Below are positions 19,786-28,219 of a stretch of DNA of 64,000 nt, piece by piece; within the stretch, counting starts at the first letter, position 1; each line of letters opens with the position of its first letter. The notes under the pieces were generated by a model. It did not search any database. It saw nothing but the letters and a program-made list of their open reading frames with translations, and had not been told where the DNA came from. The stretch comes from Candidatus Berkiella aquae (lineage in GTDB: Bacteria > Pseudomonadota > Gammaproteobacteria > Berkiellales > Berkiellaceae), in NCBI RefSeq assembly GCF_001431295.2, contig NZ_LKAJ02000001.1:372001-436000 (forward strand), in the 5' to 3' direction. The translations under genes and the position numbers were made by a program.

Positions 19786-20929
19786 TTCGTCGGTATGGCC
19801 CGCGCAAAAAATAGAAAGTTTAAGAGTGTGGGCTTCCCCGGAGAGTACACGAATTGTTTTGGATTTATCTGGCGAAGTTAAATACAAATTATTTATTTTA
19901 GAAAACCCATATCGTGCTGTGCTTGATATAGCAGATACCGAGCTCAAATCTAAATTAGATGAAACGATGCTAGAAGGTTCTGGCATTAAGCGAGTGCGTT
20001 ATGCTCATGAAAATGGTAGAGTCAGAATTGTTTTTGATTTAGATTCAAAGGCAACAGCGAACAGTTTTATTTTGTCTCCCAATCAATCTTATAACCATCG
20101 TTTAGTGGTGGATTTAGCACAAGCTATCAAAACACCAGCTATCGTAAAAGCGGATGCAAAAAAATATTCGACCAGAGAATTCATTGTTGCTATTGATCCT
20201 GGACATGGTGGCGATGACACAGGCGCAATAGGTTTAAAAAAGAAACTTCGTGAAAAAGATGTTGTCTTTGCTGTCTCTAAGAAATTGGAAGCTTTAATTA
20301 ATGCTCAAAAAGGCATGCGTGCTTATTTGATTCGCTCTGGCGATTATTATGTGGGCTTGCGAAAAAGAATGAGTTTAGCCAGAGAGCAAGGTGCAGATTT
20401 GTTTATTTCGGTGCATGCCGATAGTTTTAACGATCCAAGAGCAAGCGGTGCTTCTGTCTATGTGTTATCCGAAAAAGGGGCAAGTAATGAGGCTTCTAGA
20501 TGGCTCGCTGAAAGAGAAAACCGGGCAGACTTAGTGGGTGGAATCAGTTTAGAAGATAAGGGAGATGTACTGGCTTCGGTATTGTTAGATCTGTCACAAA
20601 CAGCAAGTCGAAATGCCAGTCAAGAATTAGCAGCTCAGCTTATTGCTAATCTGGGGAAAGTGACGGATCTTCATCATAAGTCAGTGCAACGTGCAGGTTT
20701 TATGGTTTTAAAGTCACCTGATATCCCATCGGTATTGGTAGAATTAGGATTCATTTCTAATCATAAAGGAGAAGAGAAATTAGCTCATGCCACGCATCAG
20801 CAAGCATTAGCGAATGCGTTACTTACCGGAATTAAGTCTTATGCAGCCAAACGCTCAGCGCCTGTTAAGCATGATGATTCTAATATGGCGCATAGGAATA
20901 ATAGAGAAGAAGTATTGGCATCTCGATAA
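19736..20929 (+). CDS. N-acetylmuramoyl-L-alanine amidase (AmiB/AmiC family)
   Basis: This periplasmic zinc amidase splits septal peptidoglycan for daughter cell separation. Start ATG 19736 (or the ATG directly after it) follows CAGGGGAA, giving a signal peptide (MRYKHWVAALLLTISSSSVWPA). An AMIN domain (about 25-130: SLRVWASPESTRIVLDLSG) targets the septum. Amidase_3 (about 155-380) has zinc and catalytic residues in AIDPGHGGDD, LREKDVVFA, FISVHADS and VLVELGFISN. There is no LysM domain, which is the AmiC architecture, but the tsaE-amidase-mutL position is that of amiB in E. coli. Confidence 0.94.
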   Translation: MMRYKHWVAALLLTISSSSVWPAQKIESLRVWASPESTRIVLDLSGEVKYKLFILENPYRAVLDIADTELKSKLDETMLEGSGIKRVRYAHENGRVRIVFDLDSKATANSFILSPNQSYNHRLVVDLAQAIKTPAIVKADAKKYSTREFIVAIDPGHGGDDTGAIGLKKKLREKDVVFAVSKKLEALINAQKGMRAYLIRSGDYYVGLRKRMSLAREQGADLFISVHADSFNDPRASGASVYVLSEKGASNEASRWLAERENRADLVGGISLEDKGDVLASVLLDLSQTASRNASQELAAQLIANLGKVTDLHHKSVQRAGFMVLKSPDIPSVLVELGFISNHKGEEKLAHATHQQALANALLTGIKSYAAKRSAPVKHDDSNMAHRNNREEVLASR

Positions 20930-22548
20930 TGATGAAAAGAATATCACAGTTAAGCAGTGTTTTAGCTAATCAAATTGCTGCAGGAGAAGTTGTAGAAAAA
21001 CCGGCTTCTGTTGTTAAAGAATTAGTTGAAAACAGCTTAGATGCAAACAGCACGTTGATTGAAATTGATATAGAAGGTGGAGGCATCCATCTTATCCGTG
21101 TCAGAGATAACGGCGAAGGTATTGTCAAAGAAGATTTGTCGCTTGCTTTTGCTCGTCATGCAACCAGTAAAATTAGCTCGGTTGTGGATTTGAATGCGAT
21201 TGTTACATTAGGTTTTCGTGGAGAAGCGCTGGCTAGCGTTGCTTCAATTTCACGCTGCCGATTATCTTCAAAAGCTTATGGCAAAGAAGAGGCTTGGCAA
21301 ATTCAGCTGTCAGGTGATATGACTCCAATCATTCATCCCGTAGCCCATACGCAAGGTACAACCGTTGAAATTGCGGATTTATTTTATAATACTCCTGTGC
21401 GACGTAAATTTATTCGTAGCGAGAAATCAGAATTTCAAGCGATTGATGATACGGTCAAGCGTTTAGCGCTGAGTTATCCAACCGTGACTTTTCGTTTAGC
21501 CCATCAAGGCCGGCAGTGCCGTCATTATCCAGGTGTTTCTACTTTAACGAAAGAAGCTTCTCGGATAGAAAAAATTTGCGGCCAAACTTTTATCAATCAT
21601 GCTTTAAAGATTGAACTGGAGGCGCATGGTTTAGGATTGCGAGGTTGGTTAGGAAAGCCTGAATTACTGAAACGTCAAGCAGACTGTCAGTATTTTTTTG
21701 TTAATCAACGTATGGTTAAAGATAGATTATTAAATCATGTGATTAAAACGCTATATCTTCAACAACTAGGCTTGGATGAAGGGACACATCCTAGTTATGT
21801 GTTATATCTGACCATTGAGCCTAGCGAAGTTGATGTCAATGTACATCCAACGAAACAAGAAGTGCGTTTTAGCCAACCAAGACATGTTCATGACTTTATC
21901 GCAAAAGCGATTAGTGACGCGCTAGGACATCCTGTACAAACGAATCTGCTTACCAAAACTCAAGCACCCCGCAAACGTCAAATACCAGAGTCTTTTGCAA
22001 GAAAGGATCTTAAAGAAATAGCGATATACCCACAACAGATGATATCGAAAGCACGTCGCTATGCCTTTATTGAAGATGAAGAGGGGGTACTTGTTTGCGA
22101 TCTGATTAAAGGAAAAAATTCGCTATTAGCCATTTATTTTAGTGAGTTATGGGATAATGTGCCTTCTCAACCATTATTATTCCCCTTAACTATTCCGTTA
22201 GCCAATGATATTCAATTTGAATCTTCCTATTTATCATTGTTTGCAGCACTAGGATATCAATTAAAAATACAGGATCATGCGTTGTCATTGTTTATTGCAC
22301 CACGCATTACGCAACCTAATAGCGAATTGATATTACAGATGCTAGGGCAAATGCAGTTAAAGCAAAATAAAATGAACTTATGCGAATATTTAGCAAAACA
22401 ATTATCAATCCAGAGTTTATATACAATGGATCATGATAGATTTTCTTGGCTTTTAAGAAGATGGATTGAAATGAATCCAAAAGGTGCATGGCGACGCTTT
22501 TCTTATGATGAGTTTGCACAGTTGATTGAATTACCATTTAACACCTAA
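20929..22548 (+). CDS. mutL: DNA mismatch repair protein MutL
   Basis: MutL couples mismatch recognition by MutS to strand incision. GHKL ATPase motifs: QIAAGEVVEKPASVVKEL with the catalytic Glu, ELVENSLDAN, VRDNGEGI and GFRGEALASVAS. The NTPase/transducer region ends with VDVNVHPTKQEVRF. The C-terminal dimerisation part (about 370-539) lacks the DQHAxxE endonuclease motif, so this is the non-nicking gammaproteobacterial type that relies on another nuclease. It is somewhat shorter than E. coli MutL (539 versus about 615), mostly in the linker. The ATG overlaps the amidase stop by one base. Confidence 0.96.
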   Translation: MMKRISQLSSVLANQIAAGEVVEKPASVVKELVENSLDANSTLIEIDIEGGGIHLIRVRDNGEGIVKEDLSLAFARHATSKISSVVDLNAIVTLGFRGEALASVASISRCRLSSKAYGKEEAWQIQLSGDMTPIIHPVAHTQGTTVEIADLFYNTPVRRKFIRSEKSEFQAIDDTVKRLALSYPTVTFRLAHQGRQCRHYPGVSTLTKEASRIEKICGQTFINHALKIELEAHGLGLRGWLGKPELLKRQADCQYFFVNQRMVKDRLLNHVIKTLYLQQLGLDEGTHPSYVLYLTIEPSEVDVNVHPTKQEVRFSQPRHVHDFIAKAISDALGHPVQTNLLTKTQAPRKRQIPESFARKDLKEIAIYPQQMISKARRYAFIEDEEGVLVCDLIKGKNSLLAIYFSELWDNVPSQPLLFPLTIPLANDIQFESSYLSLFAALGYQLKIQDHALSLFIAPRITQPNSELILQMLGQMQLKQNKMNLCEYLAKQLSIQSLYTMDHDRFSWLLRRWIEMNPKGAWRRFSYDEFAQLIELPFNT

Positions 22549-22847
22549 TTCGTACCAATAGTCATTTTAGTGACAAGATTTCATAAGGTGAATGACTAGC
22601 AGTGATTCTAGTCAGATGTTGTTGCTTGTGTGAGCTATCAATTTTTCGATAAATTTTGTAAAATAGCTTAATAAAATTTATTGATAAGACTTCAATATGC
22701 GTAGCATCATGGAAGTCGCATGTTACACATTTGATATAATAGGGAGGTTTCATGTGTAACATTCAAATTAGCCTATACCGCTTGCGCTTAATTTGAAAAA
22801 AAAATCTACACATATATGAGCGGTGTCATTCAAAAAACGGTGCTATC
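22549..22847. other. 299-base gap between mutL and the CBU_0592 gene
   Basis: I see no convincing gene here. A 66-codon reverse frame (22562-22762) has no ribosome site and a composition of random sequence. GTTACACA and TGTGTAAC near 22722-22760 form an 8-base dyad around a TATAAT at 22735-22740, which could be an operator over a promoter for the downstream CBU_0592-miaA genes; no good -35 is visible. Confidence 0.35.
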
Positions 22848-23108
22848 TTGATTGAACTTCTAACGCAAATGGCCAATTTAATTGGTATTATCGGTGTCAT
22901 TGTCCTTGTTTTAGCTTACTATTTATTACAATCTAATCGACTTTCTTCTAAAAGCATTAGTTATTCATTAATGAATGTTATTGGCGCAAGCTTCATCTTA
23001 TATTCATTGATCCTTGACTGGAACACCCCTGCAGTTATCATGGAATCAGTATGGATTGTTATTAGTTTAGCTGCATTATTTAAAGCTATTACTAAGAAAA
23101 ATGCTTAA
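22848..23108 (+). CDS. CBU_0592-family small membrane protein
   Basis: This 86-residue protein has three hydrophobic helices (about 10-27, 40-57 and 62-80). It matches the small family named after Coxiella CBU_0592: LIGIIGVIVLVLAYYLLQSNRL, then YSLMNVIGASFILYSLI, then ESVWIVISLAALFKA. The function of the family is unknown. The start appears to be TTG 22848, giving MIELLTQMANLIG, which matches the family start; there is only a weak ribosome site. It overlaps miaA by 8 bases. Confidence 0.8.
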   Translation: MIELLTQMANLIGIIGVIVLVLAYYLLQSNRLSSKSISYSLMNVIGASFILYSLILDWNTPAVIMESVWIVISLAALFKAITKKNA

Positions 23109-24033
23109 ACAGTTACCCATTCTTTGTATTATTGGGCCAACAGCAAGCGGTAAAACAGATGCAAGCCTCGCTTTGGCAGAACATTTACCTATTGAAATTA
23201 TTAATGTTGATTCTGCACAAATTTATCAAATGATGGATATTGGCTCAGGTAAACCCAGTAAAGAGATACTTGCCAAAATCCCACATCATTTAATGAATAT
23301 TTTGGATCCTGCCCAAGCTTATAGTGCAGGGCAGTTCTGTCATGATGCCATTAAAGCCATTCATGAAATCCAATCAAGAGATCGAATACCCGTATTAGTT
23401 GGCGGGACAATGCTTTATTTTAAGGTTTTACAAGAGGGATTATCAGAGCTGCCAGGTAGCTCTCCTTCGATCCGCGCACAATTAGATAAAGCAATGCAGG
23501 ATAATGGGTTGGAATCATTATATCAACGATTACAACAAGTGGATCCAGAGCGTGCACTACAGATAAAACCCACTGATCCACAACGGATTCAGCGTGCATT
23601 AGAAATCTATGAATTGACGGGTAAAACCATGTCACAGTGGCTGTTAACCCCTCGTACAACGTTACATGATTATACATTTGTTAATCTTGGTATATTGCCA
23701 ATGACAACGCCAAGAGAGGTGCTTCATCGCCGTATTACGCAGCGTTTTGAAAATATGCTATCAGCCGGTTTAGTCGAAGAAGTGAACGTTCTTTTTCAGC
23801 GCGGCGATTTAGATATTAACTTACCCGCATTGCGTGCAGTCGGTTATCGTCAAGTATGGCAATACTTAGCGGGACACTTAAACGAACAAGAGATGAAAGA
23901 GCAGGCAATAGCGGCAACACGACAATTAGCAAAACGTCAGTTAACATGGTTAAGAAGTTGGCCGAATTTAACGAGTATCGATTTTCTCGATCCAGAAATA
24001 CTAACTAAAATTGAGAAACATATCGTCATTTGA
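23101..24033 (+). CDS. miaA: tRNA dimethylallyltransferase MiaA
   Basis: MiaA transfers dimethylallyl to A37 of tRNAs reading UNN codons. P-loop GPTASGKTDASL, the conserved EIINVDSAQIYQMMDIGSGKP, DPAQAYSAGQF, VGGTMLYFKVL, and the C-terminal AVGYRQVWQYL and TRQLAKRQLTWLR are all present. Length 310 is normal. In most gammaproteobacteria hfq comes next; here hfq is 3.9 kb further on, beyond an insertion and a terminator. Confidence 0.97.
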   Translation: MLKQLPILCIIGPTASGKTDASLALAEHLPIEIINVDSAQIYQMMDIGSGKPSKEILAKIPHHLMNILDPAQAYSAGQFCHDAIKAIHEIQSRDRIPVLVGGTMLYFKVLQEGLSELPGSSPSIRAQLDKAMQDNGLESLYQRLQQVDPERALQIKPTDPQRIQRALEIYELTGKTMSQWLLTPRTTLHDYTFVNLGILPMTTPREVLHRRITQRFENMLSAGLVEEVNVLFQRGDLDINLPALRAVGYRQVWQYLAGHLNEQEMKEQAIAATRQLAKRQLTWLRSWPNLTSIDFLDPEILTKIEKHIVI

Positions 24034-24055
24034 AGTTTATGAAATAGACTGCTGT

Positions 24056-24085
24056 ATTAGGGGAAGCATTTAATCTCCCCCTAAT
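24056..24085. terminator. Bidirectional terminator between miaA and the Lys/His-rich gene
   Basis: ATTAGGGG (24056-24063) and CCCCTAAT (24078-24085) pair over 8 bases, between two convergent genes. It separates miaA from hfq transcription. Confidence 0.55.
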
Positions 24086-24097
24086 ATTTACTCTACT

Positions 24098-24979
24098 TTA
24101 TTTAAGTTTGGGTTGCTTTTTGCCAGCAGGTTCCTCTTCCAAAGAATCTATCGACGAAGACAGCGAGCGCATTTGTGGTTGACGCTTTCCATGTGGTTCA
24201 TCTTCCAGAAAGTCTAGCGATGAAGATAGCATTTGTGGTTTACCTAAAGATTTCTCTTTACGTATTTTTGTGGTGGTCAGCAAAGACTTTTGCGTAGCAA
24301 GATTGGCAACAGGTTCTTTTGCTAAAACCGTTATTCCTTGTGCTTCATTCATTTCAGCAATGGCTTCTTGGGTAGATAAATAGTGATGCCCTTGCCTTGT
24401 CACCCTACGATGTTTTGGCACTTGACGACCATTTAACCCGTAAAGATCTTTGCCTTCAGATGAAAAGACGATCGAACCTGCCTGTTGCTTATTGATGATC
24501 CTTAAAGCATTTGCTGCCGTGCTAGGATTTGTTTCACCGAGCAGTTCAACGATATTGCGACCAGATACCAAAGGAGCAACCACAGAAGTTGGAGTGATAT
24601 CTGCTAAGGTTTCAATCGGTGCTATTTCTGGTGATTGGGTATGGAGGGCAATACTTGCAAGCTCTTTAGGTTGAGCGATATTGTCAGCCATGACATCAGC
24701 CGTGGTGAGTTTACGATGTTTTTTAGGTGGTTTTTTACCATGTGCTTTCGCTTTGTTTTTGTCTTCAGTTGTAGCTTTCTTATGATGTTTTGATTTTTCC
24801 TTGTCTTCAGATTTTTTATGATGCTTTGATTTTTTGGGTTCAAGAGATACAGTTTGCGCAGGCTCAGTAGAAGAAGTAGGGACTGCTGTTGGCACAACCG
24901 TATGGGTTGGGGGTAAGCCGATAAGATCATGTTTAATGCTTTTCCACGTTCTAGAAATTGCTTTGGTAAAATGTTTCAT
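24098..24979 (-). CDS. Lys/His-rich basic protein with a C-terminal repeat
   Basis: I do not recognise this 293-residue protein. AAGGAG lies 7 bases before ATG 24979, so that start is preferred to the ATG 6 bases upstream. Residues about 49-90 are strongly basic: KKSKHHKKSEDKEKSKHHKK and KKPPKKHRK, resembling nuclear localisation signals of eukaryotic proteins. A middle region (about 140-215) looks folded (NIVELLGETNPSTAANALRII). The C-terminus is a tandem repeat of about 22 residues: PQMLSSSLDFLEDEPHGKR then PQMRSLSSSIDSLEEEPAGKK, also visible in the DNA. No signal peptide. A host-nucleus effector is an attractive but unproven idea. Confidence 0.6.
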   Translation of the reverse strand: MKHFTKAISRTWKSIKHDLIGLPPTHTVVPTAVPTSSTEPAQTVSLEPKKSKHHKKSEDKEKSKHHKKATTEDKNKAKAHGKKPPKKHRKLTTADVMADNIAQPKELASIALHTQSPEIAPIETLADITPTSVVAPLVSGRNIVELLGETNPSTAANALRIINKQQAGSIVFSSEGKDLYGLNGRQVPKHRRVTRQGHHYLSTQEAIAEMNEAQGITVLAKEPVANLATQKSLLTTTKIRKEKSLGKPQMLSSSLDFLEDEPHGKRQPQMRSLSSSIDSLEEEPAGKKQPKLK

Positions 24980-25107
24980 TGTCATACTCCTTAACGTTTC
25001 ATTGGTTATAGGTCAATACACGTAAAAAAATAGAGAACCTGTGTTCTCAAGTTGCTTTGATTATCAATATTTAATATTCATAATCAAAGCGACTATTCAT
25101 TTCGAAA

Positions 25108-25275
25108 CTAGAGTTTTTTACCTTTGTTGTTTTTATTGGTGTTATCAGTACGTTTGGGATCAATACCATGATGTTTTTGATCTTGGGTATGACGTTGTTG
25201 ATCTTGACTCGTGCCTTGCGTGCCGTGCTTGGTAAATGTTGTATCTTTTTTAGGATCATGTTGTGTTGGTTTCAT
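25108..25275 (-). CDS. Small hydrophilic 55-residue protein
   Basis: ATG 25275 is preceded by GAGAGGAA at good spacing. The product is very polar: rich in Lys, His, Gln, Asp, Asn and Thr (MKPTQHDPKKDTTFTKHG, DQKHHGIDPKRTDN), with no hydrophobic core, so probably disordered. A longer frame reaching 25350 lacks a ribosome site. It may be related in style to the adjacent basic protein. Function unknown. Confidence 0.5.
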   Translation of the reverse strand: MKPTQHDPKKDTTFTKHGTQGTSQDQQRHTQDQKHHGIDPKRTDNTNKNNKGKKL

Positions 25276-25403
25276 ACTGGCATTCCTCTCGATTGATCTA
25301 CTGATTATTTGCAACCTGAAAACATTGCTGTATTCATTTGCTACACACAAATCGGTGTTGTGTGAGTATCATAGACGATAATTTTGCAGAGGATATTGTG
25401 ATC

Positions 25404-25428
25404 ATAACCAGTGTTCATCACTGGTTAT
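25404..25428. terminator. Possible terminator hairpin downstream of the YhhQ gene
   Basis: ATAACCAGTG (25404-25413) and CACTGGTTAT (25419-25428) pair perfectly over 10 bases with a 5-base loop. The T run lies on the + side, whereas the gene ending at 25458 is on the - strand, so its use is uncertain. Confidence 0.35.
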
Positions 25429-25457
25429 TTTTAAGAAAATGACAAATAAAGCTTGTG

Positions 25458-26246
25458 TTAAGAAGAGGTTATGGCAATAAGAGAGTTGGTTTCTTGCGCG
25501 TATTCGGTTATGCCAAAGTAACGACGCAAACCTAAAACCACTAAATAAAAGGGAATGGTATCTAACAATGCGCAAATAGCTTTAAAACAGTAGCAACAGA
25601 GAATCAGTGTAAAAATTTGTGTAAGAACGCCTTTCTCTGGTGATAGGGGTAACCCATTCGAGAACCAATGGGTTGAGAAGATGACAATGGTGGTATCAAC
25701 CAATTGGCTCACCAAGGTTGATGCATTATTTCTTAGCCATAGATGCTTACCATGAGTGACTTTTTTCCAATAATGGAATAGGTGAACGTCTAATAGTTGC
25801 GCAATAAGGTAAGCTAGCATGGAGCCAATAACACATCCTGTTGTAAAATTTCGAATACGGAAAAAAGCATAATCAGGATGCGTGGTTGCAGGCAGGTGCG
25901 TCACAGGATCAAGCGCAACACTAGGCGGTAAAAAACCTGCAAACCAAATAATTAATAAAATCCAGAGATTGACAATCAGACCTATCCAGACCACGCGATT
26001 AGCACGTGCTTTGCCATAAAATTCAGAAATAATGTCTGTGCATAAAAAGGTAATTGGGTAGGGAAGCACCCCAATAGGGATGATCATGGGGATTTCTTGA
26101 TTGGCGAAAGTAAAACTCAGGTCAATAAAACGTGTTAGACCAAGAATATTGATAATACCAAGTGTGCCCAGAAAGATCCCGGCGAGCAAGAGAAAAACTT
26201 GTTCGTGTCTTTGGGCATATTTTTTAGTTAACACAAAGTGAGACAC
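25458..26246 (-). CDS. yhhQ: Queuosine precursor transporter (YhhQ/DUF165 family)
   Basis: YhhQ is an inner membrane importer of the queuosine precursors preQ0 and preQ1. The 262 residues hold six hydrophobic segments. Family marks are ANQEIPMIIPIGVLPYPITFLCTDIISEFYGK (here split by eye into its conserved TDIISEFYG core), NRVVWIGLIVN, and the RNNASTLVSQLVDTTIVIF segment typical of VUT-family proteins. queG is missing from its usual place in this window, so import of precursors is a plausible source of queuosine, which is inference. Confidence 0.88.
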   Translation of the reverse strand: MSHFVLTKKYAQRHEQVFLLLAGIFLGTLGIINILGLTRFIDLSFTFANQEIPMIIPIGVLPYPITFLCTDIISEFYGKARANRVVWIGLIVNLWILLIIWFAGFLPPSVALDPVTHLPATTHPDYAFFRIRNFTTGCVIGSMLAYLIAQLLDVHLFHYWKKVTHGKHLWLRNNASTLVSQLVDTTIVIFSTHWFSNGLPLSPEKGVLTQIFTLILCCYCFKAICALLDTIPFYLVVLGLRRYFGITEYAQETNSLIAITSS

Positions 26247-26316
26247 CTTTCAAAAAGTCGTCGATTCTATATTAAGGCAAGCAATAATAACGAGTTTGTT
26301 GTGTGACGTGAATAGA

Positions 26317-26952
26317 ATGCCTATGCTTATATGGAAAGATAGGTATCAAAGAAGGTCAACAGTGCGCTCATTGCTTCAAGACAGTAGAGGAAAGGTAATT
26401 ATTGGGATTGTGATCCTGATGGCGTTTTGCTTTTTAGGAAGTGCTACTTGGAAAGATAGCTTGCACAAAGACGAGCGAAAGGTTCATTCCTCTTTTGGCA
26501 TCTATCGAGATGCGATGAATAAGCGAGCAAGCCTTGTCCCTGAAATGCTCGAACTGTTAAGAAATTATGCGCCTCAAGAGCAAGCGATAGCCGCAGAGCT
26601 TGTTAAAAGCTACGAAGATGCGATGCGTTATCAGCCACCGGAACAAATCTTGTCAAACCCTAAGATGGCGGCAGAATTTTTTCAGCTTCAAAAGACATTG
26701 ATTGAAAATATGAACAAAGCGCAATCCATTGCTAAAAATTATCCTGGCCTTGCGGAAAATCGATTGTTTTACTTGTTACTCAATGATTGGCATGAGGTGA
26801 ATGTGCAGGTCACAGGGAGTGGAGAGCTTTTGAATCGCTATATTCAGCGTTATAACAGCCACCTCCAGGGGTTTCCTCAAAGTTGGTATAACAAGATGAC
26901 TTATCGCCTTACGCTAAAAAATCCCATCGAAATTCCTTACGCTATTCGATAA
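26317..26952 (+). CDS. LemA-family membrane protein
   Basis: One N-terminal membrane helix (about residues 25-45: VIIGIVILMAFCFLGSATW) is followed by a helical domain. The LemA pattern is visible: IYRDAMNKRASLVPEMLEL (compare AEVDVQLQRRADLIPNLV), an internal helix, LAENRLFYLLLNDWHEVN and the C-terminal LLNRYIQRYNSHLQGFPQSW (compare YNxxVxxYNxxIxxFP). Function of LemA proteins is unsettled; they commonly pair with TPM-domain proteins, as here. The start is uncertain: ATG 26317 and 26323 are candidates; none has a strong ribosome site. Confidence 0.72.
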   Translation: MPMLIWKDRYQRRSTVRSLLQDSRGKVIIGIVILMAFCFLGSATWKDSLHKDERKVHSSFGIYRDAMNKRASLVPEMLELLRNYAPQEQAIAAELVKSYEDAMRYQPPEQILSNPKMAAEFFQLQKTLIENMNKAQSIAKNYPGLAENRLFYLLLNDWHEVNVQVTGSGELLNRYIQRYNSHLQGFPQSWYNKMTYRLTLKNPIEIPYAIR

Positions 26953-27046
26953 GTGGTGCCGATTGGCAGTTCTATGATATTGTTGGTCAGGTAACAAAAT
27001 GATATGCTAAGCCCCAGATCCATTCTACTTGCATGAAGGGGCATCC

Positions 27047-27763
27047 ATGCGTGTGTTCGTTATATTGTTACTGTGCGTCATTTCCTTGATAAGTGCACCC
27101 GTTAACGCATACTTGTCAACGAACAAGGTCATCGATGAAGCGCATATTCTTGATCTTAAAACACATGATTATCTTGCAACGATGTTATCGCAAGCTGCTA
27201 AAGACCAAGGGATTGATATCACCATTATGCTTGTCGACGATGACACCGTTTTAGATCATGGTGCGTTTGCTTGGCAGGTTGTCATGGCAAAAGAAGCAAC
27301 GCTTAAAAATAAAAAATCACCTAAGAAGAGAGTTTATTTAATTCTCAATGCAAGTTCCCATCAAGCCGCTATTGTTTTAGGAGATCCCACTTTATTTGAA
27401 CTTTCATTGCAAGAAAGTTTAACGGAGATCCAGCAAAAAATTCTTATCCCCAACATTCAAAAAAATGAGCTGAATATGGCGGTACAATTGACTGCAATGG
27501 CAATGATTTCTGCCTTAGAAGATTGGTCAGGCGTGTCGTCTAAACCATCTGCATCGGTTGAGGTGCCTTGGTTGCTCAATGGGTTAAAATGGGGTGCACA
27601 ATTAGGTCTTATTATCGCTTTTTTAATGTTATTGCGGGTTTTATTTCATCGCCCACATTGGCGAGAATTATCCGTTGCAGACGAGGAGCATTTGAATAGA
27701 CACCAACAGCAAAGTATCGAGATGGCTTATTGGCGAACACATCGCCATATCCGAAATTCTTAA
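27047..27763 (+). CDS. TPM-domain (YgcG-like) membrane protein
   Basis: ATG 27047 follows GAAGGGG and starts a signal peptide (MRVFVILLLCVISLISAPVNA). The TPM domain covers about residues 25-160: VIDEAHILDLKTHDYLATML, GIDITIMLVDDDTVLDHG, KKRVYLILNASSHQAAIVLGD. One membrane helix follows near residue 185 (LGLIIAFLMLLRVLF), then a short basic, His-rich tail. TPM proteins are periplasmic-facing and have been linked to membrane-complex maintenance in other systems. The gene follows the LemA gene after 94 bases. Confidence 0.8.
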   Translation: MRVFVILLLCVISLISAPVNAYLSTNKVIDEAHILDLKTHDYLATMLSQAAKDQGIDITIMLVDDDTVLDHGAFAWQVVMAKEATLKNKKSPKKRVYLILNASSHQAAIVLGDPTLFELSLQESLTEIQQKILIPNIQKNELNMAVQLTAMAMISALEDWSGVSSKPSASVEVPWLLNGLKWGAQLGLIIAFLMLLRVLFHRPHWRELSVADEEHLNRHQQQSIEMAYWRTHRHIRNS

Positions 27764-27923
27764 TCGAGCCGGCTCCCTCTAAATTTTTTCAATAATCAAC
27801 TAACTCAAAAGCTTTTTTAAGGGAATTGGGGGCATTTAGCTTGTCCTTAAGCCATGATAGACTGTAAAGGCTAAAGGAAGACACGGTTGTATATAACACA
27901 ACTAAATAATAAGGAGCGGTCCA

Positions 27924-28187
27924 ATGCCAAAAGGGCAATCATTACAAGACCCTTTTCTCAATGCCTTGCGTAAAGAGAAAATCCCGGTTTCCATTTACCT
28001 GGTCAATGGGATTAAATTACAAGGCCAAGTTGAGTCTTTCGACCAATTTGTTGTTTTATTAAAAAATAGCGTTAGTCAGATGGTATATAAGCATGCCATT
28101 TCGACAGTTGTCCCAGCTAGAAATATCACTACTAAATTACCATTAGTGGGACAAAACGGTGATGATTTTACAGTAGGTAATCAATAA
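27924..28187 (+). CDS. hfq: RNA chaperone Hfq
   Basis: Hfq is the hexameric Sm-like chaperone that pairs small RNAs with mRNAs. All 87 residues match: [40 protein letters not shown], and the Sm2 motif [10 protein letters not shown]. The distal tail is short (to residue 87). AAGGAG precedes ATG at good spacing. hflX follows after 32 bases. Confidence 0.99.
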   Translation: MPKGQSLQDPFLNALRKEKIPVSIYLVNGIKLQGQVESFDQFVVLLKNSVSQMVYKHAISTVVPARNITTKLPLVGQNGDDFTVGNQ

Positions 28188-28219
28188 ACGATTACATAAA
28201 AAAATAGGGAGCACCATCG

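Noticed and set aside
22562..22762. 66-codon reverse frame between mutL and miaA
   Set aside because: No ribosome site, no recognisable features; the region also holds promoter-like signals.
24622..24930. 102-codon alternative frame in the Lys/His-rich gene
   Set aside because: Same strand but other frame; no ribosome site, and the repeats and start of the longer frame support that one instead.
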